Shown here piece by piece: positions 24,701-36,700 of a DNA stretch of 64,000 bases. A model generated the notes under the pieces. That model was not told where the DNA came from and ran no database searches. It saw only the letters and a program-made list of their open reading frames with translations. Source of the stretch: Xylaria sp. FL1777. Lineage: Eukaryota; Ascomycota; Sordariomycetes; Xylariales; Xylariaceae. The first letter of the stretch is position 1. Each line of letters opens with the position of its first letter. Made by a program: the position numbers and the translations under genes. The stretch is from the NCBI GenBank assembly GCA_022578965.1, contig MU400549.1, forward strand, positions 991 through 64,990, given 5' to 3'.

Positions 24701-25313
24701 CCCATGCTCAAAAACTACTGGTTTATTCGTTGGCCTCATTCATTAAGTGACGGACATTCACTGATGGCTTCGTACCCAAGATATGGGCAGACATACGTAG
24801 TATCAAACAGCTGTTGGCTCAGGTATTTACGGACACGGCTCGTTCTACAGCTGCTACCTCACTGTCGCATGACACCCTGATACCCGACTCACCAGCATAA
24901 ATAAGTAAAGGTCTGGACTATTAATAAATAGGCTTGCACATAACTACTTAATTATTTACATACTACACTGCATACTACATACTACACCACCTACCCGATC
25001 CTGATTCCCCGATTAATTCAGGCGCATACTTACTTGTCAAGCAACATCTTGTAAGTCAAGCAGCATCCATACGCGCGAGATCCAGCGGAGAGAGACGCTG
25101 CCCAAGCCTGAGCCGCCGCTTTGCATGGACATTCGGCGTCGACGCACGTTTCACAGTCCAAGAGATCGACCCTACTGAGTTGGCTGTTAATGCACGACAA
25201 CCTCTGAGAGCTTGCCGATCGCCCCCAGTCCCTGCGCTCCAAAACCTACGTAGCCCTGGCCAGCCCACCTCGCCCGCCCCAGCCTGTCCCGACGATACGA
25301 CCACCCGACCACC
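21713..25313. other. Gene-poor intergenic region
   Basis: About 3.6 kb between the tRNA and the RhoGAP gene. It is AT-rich up to about 23700. At 23850-23870 and 24365-24625 there are dense copies of a TAGGTACCTA-like palindromic motif. From about 25030 onward the pyrimidine-rich sequence is probably the RhoGAP promoter and leader. No gene is supported. Confidence 0.5.
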
Positions 25314-27893
25314 ATGGCAGACTTTAACCGGACTTCTGTCGACAAGCCGTCGCCCTCGCTGCCCGACCACGAACAGCCGGCCAGCATGTCGCCTCGCCAT
25401 ATCCCTAGCCCGTCGCCCGAGAACGGTGGTGCTCCCACCAATGGAAGGCCCGGCACCTCGACCGGTGCTGGAGCTGGTGCCGGAGGTCCTGAGGCGAGTC
25501 CGTCTGCTCTCGATGGCGCAAAGTCCGATGCGTTCCAGCGAGTCCAAGATGTCTTGGGATCCGATGTACGAGTCCCAGTACTGCTCCCAAAACAACGACC
25601 ATTACGACTGACGGTCATAGATTGGCATAACGACTCTACTGAATCGACTGAAGCAGAGCGTGGCCTCGGCAAAGGTCCGCTCCTAATACAACTCCCCTTG
25701 ATGGCTGGTGCTATCGCTGACCTGGTATACACATAGGAATTTGCCGTCTTCTTAAAGAAACGATCTATCCTGGAGGAGGAACATGCGAAGGGAATGAAGA
25801 AGCTCTGCAAGTCGAATCAGGATAGCATTCACCACTCTGACCATCGGCAGGGGAGCTTTGCCAAGTCATATGAGGAGATGCTCGCCATACACGACCGCAT
25901 GGCCGAGAATGGTACTCAATTTGCACTCTCGCTTCATCAGATGCACGAAGACCTCCTCGAGGTGGCTGCGGTGGCAGAGAAACATCGGAAAGGGTGGAAG
26001 CAAAACGGACTTGCTGCTGAGCAGCGCCTAGTGGATATCGAGTCGGCTATGCGCAAGTCCAAGGCCAAGTATGACGCCTTGGCCGATGAGTACGACCGTG
26101 TCAGGACTGGTGAGGCCAGGCAAGGGCCCCGAGTTTTCGGGATTAAAGGACCAAAGTCCGCCGCGCAGCAAGAGGAGGACCTTTTGCGTAAGACCCAGGC
26201 TGCGGATACAGATTATCTAGGTAAGGTGCAGGCATACCAAGCAGAGAAGGCCACAATGGAGTCAACAACTCGCCCAGAAGCTATCAGAGCTTTGCAAGAT
26301 CTAATAAGGGAATGCGATTCCGGCACTACATTACAGATGCAGAAGTTTGGTGAGTGACAGTATCAATTTCATATATTCTCGAACCCACGACTAATAAGGA
26401 AACACACGGCAGCATCCTTCAACGAGAAACTGCTTCTCAGTAACGGACTGGTCATCAGCCCGTTAAAAAATGCTATTTCCCCAGGCCAATACTCGCATAG
26501 CCTGAAGGAAGTGATTCACGGTATAGATAATAAGAAGGATCTTGAAGACTATATAACCAGCTTTCACTCCAAACTCCCCCTTAAAACATCCGAGCCCAAA
26601 TATGAGCGCAATCCGGTATGCCAACCCGCCTTCCGCCCACTCGCATAATCTCACATATTGACGAATCTAGGTTCTTAATCCCCAACATAATATGTCTGTA
26701 AACCAAGTAACGCAAATACATCAACAACCAGTGAGGCCCCCATCTCAACAGCAACCCCCAGCCCAGACCTTGCCTCCTCTCCAAACTCAAATGCCGCCTC
26801 CTGGCTCATTAGGACGGAATACGACATTTGACACGCCGTCTTCTATGGCCCAGGGTAGCCCGGCCCAAAATTTTACGCCCTCTTCTGTATCAGCTGCTCA
26901 GCGGACATCGTCGGGGCTGGGACATGAGAGAAGCTATAGCCACGGTGCTATGTTAACTCAACCGAGTGCGCAACCGCAGCAAACATACAGCGCACGGAAT
27001 TCGACTCATGCCCTCCCTCAGCACTCGCGGTTCAACGGCAGTGTCAGTACTCCTCTGAGCAGTCAGGGTGGTCCTCCACAGCTTGGTGCCCTGCCTTTCC
27101 AGACTCAACCGCCCCGGGCACAATCTCCTCAACAAGGCGGTCCTAGTGCCTTTGGAGCGCCTTCACCTCCGCAGGAATTGGCAGCCCGCTCGGCCTCCCC
27201 TCCCAAGACATTTGGCAATCCTGCTGCAGGCATGAAACAAGTATTCGGCGTTTCTCTTGCGCGGTTGTACGAGAGAGACCAGTTCGCCGTTCCTATGGTT
27301 GTGCACCAGTGCATACAAGCTGTTGATTTGTACGGCCTTGCGGTAGAGGGAATTTATCGTTTGTCTGGTTCATCAATGCATGTGAACAAGCTAAAGAGTC
27401 TCTTCGACACCGGTTCGTCTACCCTCGTTCACCTCACATTTGCTAATCAGCTAATCAACTACTAGACCAAGAGTCTCATATCCTAGACTTCCGCAACCCT
27501 GAAAACTTCTTCCATGACGTCAATAGTGTTGCCGGTTTGCTGAAGCAGTTTCTTCGTGATCTCCCCGATCCCCTTCTTACCTCGGACAACTATGCAGCCT
27601 TCATCGAAGCAGCAAAGCAAGATGATGACATTGTGCGAAGGGATAGCATGCATGCTATCATTAATGGTCTTCCGGACCCTAACTATGCCACTCTACGAGC
27701 CCTAACGCTGCACTTGTATAGGGTTATGGAGAATAGCACTGTCAATCGCATGAACTCTCAGAATCTCGCTATCGTATTTGGACCTACGCTCATGGGAACT
27801 GCCCCGGGTAGCAACATCGCGGACGCCGCTTGGCAGGTTCGTGTTGTGGATACAATACTGCAGAATACGTACCAGATCTTCGACGAGGATTAA
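25314..27893 (+). CDS. RGD1: F-BAR and RhoGAP domain protein, Rgd1-like (six exons)
   Basis: Exons are 25314-25565, 25621-25674, 25737-26349, 26413-26615, 26671-27412 and 27466-27893. All introns are GT..AG and the phases join cleanly to 763 residues. Exon 2 is only 54 bp and encodes GITTLLNRLKQSVASAK, which joins SD to EFAVFLKKRS in the F-BAR (FCH) domain. The F-BAR spans about residues 70-370, followed by a Pro/Gln/Ser-rich disordered linker. The RhoGAP domain occupies about 563-750, with the catalytic arginine finger at Arg604 in GIYRLSGSS and the conserved Asn near NSQNLAIVFGP. Yeast Rgd1 stimulates GTP hydrolysis by Rho3 and Rho4 at sites of polarised growth and binds membrane through F-BAR. 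The same role at the hyphal tip or septum is inferred. The gene symbol is by homology of architecture. Confidence 0.9.
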
Positions 27894-28802
27894 GTGGGCA
27901 TCTGAATGCGAGGTTTGTTTACACAAACATTCAACCAACCTTTCACTACAGACAATTCAAAATGTGTGAGCTACCGGTCATGATGGTATTGTAGCCAGGA
28001 GGTAATGGGACGATATGACGAGAGGAGCAAATCAAATTGTATGATTAGCTAATGTACTGAGGTCGTTTTATTGGAAGACGAGGCGACCTTGTGCTTTATT
28101 TTTGTTTTCCAAGCTTGGGACGGAATTATTGGGTTGGCGCAGGGCGTAGGTTGGTGGCATTTTGTCCGGAGTTGGGTCAGGGGAGAAAACAAATATACAG
28201 ATGGAAAACGCGACCCTGTTTTTTCCCAGAGATAGATGTAATTTTCATCGTATATGCTTCATGGCTACCTAATCCTGACACCCTATTCCTTCTGTCTCGT
28301 GACCGAGGCATACTTAGATGATCGGGTTTGATCGCTAGGTATTCTTTCTCGGCTATTGATTACTGCTGATTAATATGTGGTCGCTTCCGAGGGTGACCCC
28401 TGCCTATATATAGTACCAACTTAGTGTTCAAACCTTCTGTTGTGTTTCTTGATTTATTACTATGTATTACATCGTCTAACGTTATTGTCCATTGTCTATT
28501 ACGCCCCACTCGATACGAACGAAGCCTTACCCAGCACTAGGCAATCCCGCAAGCCTTTTTTTGGGTTGCGTCGTTTAGTATACATAATCTCGTGCCGTTT
28601 CTCTCTTGCCCCAATTTTACGGTTCTTGCAGCGCTTGAGCCGTGATAGCTTTTGCGCTGGTATATATATTTGTATTTGGGTATCCCATATCGCAACCACT
28701 TTCAACATTTTCCTTCTACTTCACCTATTGCTCGCATAGAATGCCTGAGTTATAAAGACAACGGAGAGGGCGAGGCGCGTTCGGCTGTTGTGTGGCCGTC
28801 GT
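27894..28802. other. Intergenic between convergent genes
   Basis: This holds the 3' ends of the Rgd1-like gene (plus) and the Asterix-like gene (minus). Short frames are not convincing and I see no further gene. Confidence 0.55.
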
Positions 28803-29387
28803 CTATGCGGCGGCGGCGGCGGCGGGTTGGGCCTGGCCTGGCACTGGGGGCATGAAGATGGGGAGGTAGGTCACGAGCAGGGCCATGACTATTGTAATAT
28901 AGACCGTGATTAGTATTTGCGTAGATGGTATTGTAGAAAATCAGACGAGAAGCGCGAAGATGCGAGCGGGTGAGGTCTCTGCTTACTCGACATGCCCACA
29001 CTGAAATAACCCGGCGTGCTCGTGCTCTGCGTCGTCGCCTCGCTCTCGCCTAGCCAGCTCTGCATGCTGAAGACGACGGCGGCCCTGCAGAAAGCTCGGG
29101 TTAGCTGGCGCAGGGGGTGGAGGGTGGTTGGGGTTTCCCGTCGTTCCGCCCGTGCACAGCCTTCTTGGTCTGGCGGGCCCGGACAACAATCGCATGCGTT
29201 CTCTTCCCCTCGAGGTCTGTGGCGGTGGCCGTGGGGACATTACGTACCAGCCGATGTACTTGTTGCGCGTGAAAATGGCGGCCATGGGCATCGTCGACGA
29301 TAGAGTCGAGGAGAATTCGGGGCTGTCGCCCGACTTCGCGGCCGGCGGCTCCCGGTAAGGGACGACTGGTTGCGCCGGGGGGCGCAT
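28803..29387 (-). CDS. PAT complex subunit Asterix (WDR83OS / PF03669 family), three exons
   Basis: Exons on the minus strand are 29387-29248, 29084-28987 and 28888-28803. Introns of 163 and 98 bp have donors GTACGT and GTAAGC and acceptors CTGCAG and AATAG. The joined product is 107 residues, the usual family size. The N-terminal region ends in TMPMAAIFTRNKYIGW. Splicing gives IGWAAVVFSMQSWLGE, a short linker and a second hydrophobic segment, GMSIMALLVTYLPIFMPP. The C-terminus is a run of six alanines encoded by GCC/GCA repeats. In animals Asterix (PAT10) pairs with CCDC47 in the ER membrane and chaperones multipass membrane proteins during insertion. An ER role is inferred here. The exon joins are strongly supported by homology to the family pattern. 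Confidence 0.88.
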
Positions 29388-32300
29388 CTTGTTAGCCTCG
29401 TCTTATCTTGCCTCGTATTACGAGAGTTGAGAGTTCCCCTTTCTGGTCTCCCCCGAAATACAATGCGGCGTCATGCGATGCGATGCGCCGTTCCGCGCTG
29501 CGTGAATGCGATGGAGGAATGGCTTGTCTTACTTAGGTCCGGCCGTCGCATATCCTTCTTTGACGCCATGATGGTTGAACGCCCCGGTTACAAACACCGA
29601 AAATGTTGCTTTGCCTGTTTCCAGATGACGTCTACAGAGACAAACGCGAATTCGGAGCGAGTTTGGTGTCTGGAGGCTGAAGACGAAAAGGTAGGTGGCA
29701 GTTGGGTTGATTATTGTCTAGAGTTCCTCGGCGGACCAATCAATAGGGGTCCAGGTCAGGCTGAGCACTGCGGCCAGGCTCACAGTATCTAATAGGTACC
29801 TATCTTACTATAGCAGGTACGTACCTACAATAGTGTACCAATAGTGTGCGCTACGTCCTTACCTAATTGTCTCTCGTCCTACAGCATTTACTTACCTAAG
29901 AAGGATAGAGCTACAACGGGACTAACATGAAGTGAAGATTCTACATTTGGTTAGCGTTCGGCTATTGACCTCTTCCATCCCAGCAGTACCCGGATCGACC
30001 ATTCTGTAGGTATTGTTTGTACAACATCATGGCGGGACGTTACGGCCAAGCTCCCACCGCTCTTATCACGCTAACATACCCCAGGTTGAGACTTTTTAAA
30101 CTACTTGCGTCACCATCGATGCAACGTCGGTTTTGGGGCCGCCAGTCCACAGATAGATGTGCATTGAATTAGTGGTAGACACATCTGTGAGGTTGCAGCA
30201 GTTGCTCACCAGCCTGTACAGATCATGCAATCCGTGCCAAGTACGTTCACGGACCAGTCGTCTTGTTTCCCGGGAGGCATCCCTCGAACCCGTATCTAGG
30301 GGTTACCGCTTGTCGGCATCTCCACGCTGCAGTGAGACGACGGAGCACAGCATTGATTGCAGATGGTCCATGGCCAAATGTCCTTGGGTGCTTATTAGCA
30401 ACCTCCTTTTCCTAAGCGATCCACGTTAAGACTAATTCGAAGCCGTCTCCTCACTAACCTAGCCCAAAACAACATGGCGTTGGTAGGCTGATGGGGAGAC
30501 GTATATAGATCGTCCCACCGCTCCGGTGAGACACGCGATCACAGAACAAAAAAGCAGCACGAATGCTTGGTATCTAGCGCATTCGGATAGTGTAGACTCG
30601 GGTGCCAATTCCCAGCTGATCAGAGAGGCTAGAATTATGGGGTGTCGGGAGTTCTACGGTACAACACATGATCCTTCTCAGTTAATCGTCTCCCACGGGA
30701 TTGCAAATGATCCGCCGAGCCCAGACGAAATGCACCTTGCTCCTCATTTGTCAGGTCAGGATGTCTTGGGGAGGCTTTCTGTTAGTTGGCACAATATGCA
30801 CCGTCGGGGTGCCAGCAAATGGCCAGCGGACCTCAAACCAATGAGGATCTAGTGCGATGAGAGAGAGAGTCATGATGCCGAGGGCAATCGATCTGCGAAA
30901 GAACATATACATATTAGTCAAGAAAGGAGGCACAAGTTGAGCAAGTACGTCGGCGGCCGAAACAGTTTCGGGGCTGCGAGCACAAGCGCGCCAAGCGATC
31001 GAGAGCCCTTCCGTCGTGATTAGCAATCCTGTCGGCCGTCTCTTACCTCCCAGCACGGATAGAGAGCGTGTGCCCGGCTAGTCGGCGATTTGCGGGAATA
31101 TAATTTACGAGAGACTGGTACTTACATATGACCCCGAAGTCGGTAATAGTGATGGTGATTGCCACGTGCTCACTGGATTAATCAGGGAGGCAAGCAAGCG
31201 CATCAGCAAGTTTGAGGGAAAATGGCCGGCTGGTCCGAGGCATGATTACCTAACCATCTGATGTGTCACCTAGCATCTCAGTATCTTTCCACGGAGACCC
31301 TTGATAGCTGAATAATAGGACTGAATAATGCCGGACGAAGAGAAAGCGATATTGGAACTTGTGCCCAAAGCCAGTGCTGGGCACACACGCACCCGGCCTA
31401 GATAGGTTTTCCATAGCGGTTCTTTTGTATATTACGAGTTGGGTACCACCAATGAACCTTGGATCCTTGGTATGGAATTGAAATCCCGAGTAGCCAGATG
31501 TGCCTTGTGGCGTGGAGCCAGTAATGTGGGCGATTACTATTCCTTGGCTTGTCTGATTGTGGGTTGGTTGTGCGAACGTTGCTGACACCCGATCATCATT
31601 ATCATGAGGTGTAGCAAGGTAGCTCCCAATTGGTGCGACCTGTTGCGGCAGCATGCTCAGATACTACTAATAGTGTAATGCGCATCCTCCTTTGGGGGTT
31701 GACCCAATTTAGTAATATACTCCTTCAACCACTTTGGGGTCCTTTGCGTTGTCCTAGATGAAAGCACAGTTGAATACCACTTGTGGGAGGTACCGATAGT
31801 GTACGTGGCGATGCTCTGAGGCGTATCCATCTGCCGTCTCCCGGTTTGAATAATCTAACAAAGATATAAATCGAAATCTCTACTTAGTTTTGTAAATGAG
31901 CGCATCATCGGGGGCGGAGAGTCCCGCCAAGATGGAACAAGTTTCCAGACAACTGAGTACCCGTGCGTCGAATCAAGCCGATTCTAGTTACACAGGGTTC
32001 CGCACGGGGTATTCCGGGATCAACCAAGTCGTTCTGGTTTAAGTGAGGCACAGCCAACGTGGACTCCCATGGATGTCTTGTCTATTTGATATACTGGAAA
32101 GCGAGTTGCCGAGATATCGTGTGTGAGTGTGTGTGGTTGGTGTCCGTCATAGTGCAGGGCAAAAGAGGGAATGGCGAGAATATCGCCTAGGTAGATGACT
32201 CGAAAGTAGAGTGATAGGTAACAATATAGTATACCTACGCATAAGAAGAAAATGCCTGACTATTACGTTGCGCGGATCCGTACGTAGGCACTCGGCATTG

Positions 32301-33741
32301 TCACAATATGCCTACGCAGTAAGTACCCACCCCTGGATATGTACTCTGCTGCTCGATGTGATGCGTCTGCGCAACAATAGGCTGTCATGTCAGCTGGAAG
32401 TACAGAGGCAAGTAGGCAGTAAGTAGGAGGTATGTAGTATACCGGTGGCTGCATGTATACCTACACTAAATTTGGCACCGGCTGCCATGGTCTCATCCCG
32501 CGGCTCCGATAGTCACGTCTGCGGTACCTAGCTCTGTTCGCCCATTGCACTCCTTTAGTGTACGCTACCTACCAGTAGGCAAGTACCTAGTGGTAGTGGT
32601 GGTTACACATACATACATACTGCGCTGCGTACTGAGTAGGAGGATACAGTGTGCCTTGGATTCATCACACAGTCTCAAACCATGGGGCGTAGGCAGATCA
32701 CGCTAAACCAAATCCGCGGAAAATTCCACCTACATCTCTGCGCCCACAAGCCTGCGTCAACCTTCTGCATCCAGTGTTCTCTCCCTCTAGTGTCCATGTA
32801 TCTCCCCATAACTCGTAACCCCCTGGACCCCTTCTGGTTTAGTGGGTACTGTGCTATACTGTGTTGTCTTGCTGTTGGCATACCAAACCTTGCCGCCGCA
32901 GCGCAATCATGGAATAATATGCTACTAATAGCTGGCTGCTGTACATACAAGTGTTCTGTAGGGAACAACCCTGGCTACGCCTGCTTATGGCTTCCCATCT
33001 CGTCCCATCCCCGTTCTTCGGCTTCTGCTTCGGCCTACAGCTGCTGCTACGTAGTGTACATTGTGTTTACGTGGACAATGGACAATAATTGGAATCGCAC
33101 ACTGCACCAGGTAGGTACAGTGCAGTACAGCACCTAAGCGAGTGGGTACATACGCTGCCCGCTGCAAATAGGCCGGCCACTTTGTATCTCCGTGCGGAGT
33201 GTCGTCGCCAGCATCCCCCCTTCCCGCCTTGTCAGGTACCCAGGGTTGTCCTATATCTGGTCCGCTATACATAAGATCCCTGCTGCCCTGAGGGCGTCCC
33301 CGATATCAGTGTACCAATCATTACTCAGAGTGGTTCGTTTATCCCCAAGCCTCGTCGAACCCTCTCTCGTTAAGCCGTAACCACCAGACCTATTCCTTCC
33401 GACCACGAGCACGACTCTCTCGCTGCACCTCACCTCATCCATAGCACGTAGCACACAGCTCATAGCGCCTTGTTGACAACCCGCACAACAGACGCAAACA
33501 GCCACCATCACGACGTCGACCACTACTATCTCTTACACGGGCCGCGCTTCTGCCTCGTTGCCGCTGCCCTTCGATCGTCGACTTCTTCCCGCAACCTGCG
33601 TCAGATTCGGACCTGCTTCATCACAACACTGCATTCATCCTCATCCTCATCTCGCGGTCTTCACCTCGCCCCGGCCACCCGTCCGACCTCGACCTCCCGC
33701 TGTATTGAAGATATGGAGTACTTACCGTCCCAGCGTCCGCG
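29388..33741. other. Long intergenic region upstream of MED12
   Basis: About 4.3 kb. Two minus-strand frames (30751-31056 and 31250-31654) are long enough to notice, but they lack recognised motifs or partner exons, so they are not called. The last 450 bp before the ATG at 33742 are C/T-rich and are probably the MED12 promoter and leader. TAGGTACCTA-type motifs occur near 29795-29830. Confidence 0.5.
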
Positions 33742-36700
33742 ATGACCTCCCGGCCCCCTCTGGCCATCTCTCAGCGACAGCCTCAGAGAACACTAAGCGG
33801 CTCGGGGTTGTCGCAGAGACCCGCAGGTCAGCGCTCGCTGTCCCAGCAGTACCTACCGCAATCCCCAATACGAAGGTCCGATAGCTTCAGCAACGAACAG
33901 GGCGCCGATGGGGGCGATGGGGCGCAGAGCCGATATGGCACGACCCCGAGGAGGGGAGGGTCCAAACTCAAGCTGGAGCTCGCCAATGATGGCATCATCC
34001 ACACGGGCTTCGTTGAATCCCCGCAGAATCCCGACCCCTTGTCCGCCAACAAGGTCTTCACTCCGTCGCGGGTCATGTCCATGACCGATGCCCCTGATCT
34101 TGGCGACATGAGTCCACAGACGTCGAGATGCCAGACTGTTGACGGAGACGCGGCTCCGCTGCCTATGCCCCCTCGCCGGGCCCGATTCGCGGCACCGACG
34201 AAGCGCTTTCAGCCGCCGCCAACAAATGCGCCCGTAAAGAAAGACTCGCGCCCCAAGCCTTTCGTACTGGAAGCACCTCCCGACGCCCCCCGATATTCTA
34301 GTATGGGGAAGCAAGAGCCGTGTGGTAGGACCAGGAAAAATGAAGGTGGCTCCCAACGAGATACTAATGCTTTTCCAGGCCATGCCGACTTCAATCCCTG
34401 GCGTGGAGGGCACCCCGAAGACCAGTTTTCTGATAATATCATTCGCATTGGCTATTTTGACAAGGTTCCACCGCAAACAACTCAGGAAGCAGCATCCGCA
34501 AAGGCCGCATTGTTTCCCGCTTTGAAACATAAGAGTGGGTTGCATGCGCTGTCAACAATATTAACGGGCGTCTTGAATCAGCGACGACATATCGGGCAAA
34601 TCACTTCTCCATCTACCTTCAAACCCCCACCGCGCGTCACCCTTACCGATACGAAGAGAGAGGTTTGGCTAAAAGACCTTGCTAACTCCACCATCCCTCT
34701 CCGCCGACTCAGCAGAACAATACCTCATGGCATTCGGGGCCGCGTGCTACTCGACCAATGTCTCAATAAGAATGTCCCAACTGATCGAGCTGTGTGGCTT
34801 GCAAAATGTGTAGGGGCGAATGAAATAAGGGCTTTCAAGCGCAAAGGGGTTAACAACACGTTTGTTATGGGCGGCGAAGTAAAATGGATTCGAGATTGGA
34901 CCTTGTGCGTGGAGCAGTTTGTGGAGGCTATCATCGGTGCATTCATTGAAGAGGACTGGAAGACTAAAGTTACATATGCGTAAGTACTAGCTACCCTCTT
35001 CATGTGTACTTCCTACTAACCATGGCTAGCATTCGCCTCGCGACTCATCTCTATGCCGAGCATCTCTTGGACCGCGATCACTACATGGAATGGCTGATAT
35101 CTAGCGTGGAAAATAGCAGTGAAGCCAAGTTACCTATGTGGCTCTTGTTAATCCAGATATACTGGAAAGACATGCTCAAACTCCGGCGCCATGGGCGACG
35201 GCTAGTTACCATTATGCTCAACCATCACTGTTCTGTGGGTTATCTATACCGGCGTGATATATACTTGTACTGACTCGCAATTCAGATATACGACAGCCCG
35301 AACAGAGATATTTTGCTGCCGCTTTCTACTCAGCTGGGATCCCTCGTTGAATCCCTTATCTTAGCAAGCCCCGACAGTTTTGTACATCCTACAACATGGG
35401 CTCGGTTCCGAGATTCATTACAATCCTTTCTTTCTTCGAGCCAAGAATCGACCTCCGCTATGTTTAAAGCCATCGATATCCGAAATGATTCGTTAACCAG
35501 CTCCACTGTCAGAACGCAACCAGCTGTCCGAAGTACTCTAGTTGCACTGCTTGACGACATGCTGCGCCTACCTTTTAAGGATGACATTCCCGGACAAATA
35601 CGCAAGGCTACCCAGAATACTCCAGTTCTCATACGCACCACACTTGAATGGTGCACATCACTTTACCGATTTGGTGCCGCGAAAGTCTATGTCGCAGCAA
35701 CAATCCTACGCTCAATATCGGATCCCAATACTGATCTTACTAGCGAGATACTTGGGTTTCTGGATGCCGATGCACTACAAGAAGCCCCACGGAAACATTG
35801 TATTTATCACCTTGTTTCAGAGCTTGTTCGCTCAGGTCATTTTTCCGTTCCCTTGTATATTCAATGGCTCATCGCCAGAGGCGGCCTCCTCGACCCCTCT
35901 GAGGCGCAACCAGATGGCCCTTGTTCTATGAGATTACTGGCCGAGATACCCGCTCACTCATTCAATGATTCTATGAGGAGTTTGCGAGCCTCTCTACTTC
36001 GAAGAGCTTCCTTTTCGGTTGAAGATGAAGCAAAAGACATCGGCACAGCGATTAGATATATCAAACATGCATTGTCGGTTCCGCTTGAGCCCAACGACCC
36101 CATATCACTAAAACCACCAATGAGCGTCAAGAAATTAGCCAAGAGGATCGGCCTAAGCAGTCGGTCGCTCAAATTTGAGGTCTGTTCATGGCTCGCAAAC
36201 GGCTTCGTCGACAACACTATCCAACGGTTCCAGACAGAGAAGACTCATCTCGAATCACCTGAGAAATGCTTTGATACAGTCCGAACACTGTTAGAAGCTG
36301 GTCAAGATTTCAGCATGCTTGATGCGACCCTAGATTACATGACACACTCTTCCGATGTCGAGACGCTATCTTATTGCGTTAACACTCTCAGTCTCCATTT
36401 GCCAGTTTTTTTCGCCATCGGCTCAGCAAAATCGCATTTCCATGCTTTCTATGACCGTCTGAGGACGATTAGCGTAGAACAAGGCCTTGGAGTACGACCA
36501 CTTCTCGCTTCACTGGCGAACCTTGCTCCCCGGCTCCCCGGGCTCGAATCGATGGCATCACAGCTAAGAAATGACTTGCTTACAGCAGATCGAAGCAATG
36601 CCGCGGATGCCTCGTCCCCGCTGTCTGACAACATGGCTACCCATCTTCAAGATGACGAGACAGAACTAGGCGAACAGATTGAAAAGCTTGCCAATTATAC

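Noticed and set aside
30751..31056. 101-codon minus-strand frame with a hydrophobic segment
   Set aside because: A single hydrophobic stretch without family motifs; flanking exons could not be found.
31250..31654. 134-codon minus-strand frame
   Set aside because: No recognisable domain, signal peptide or partner exon; composition alone is not enough.
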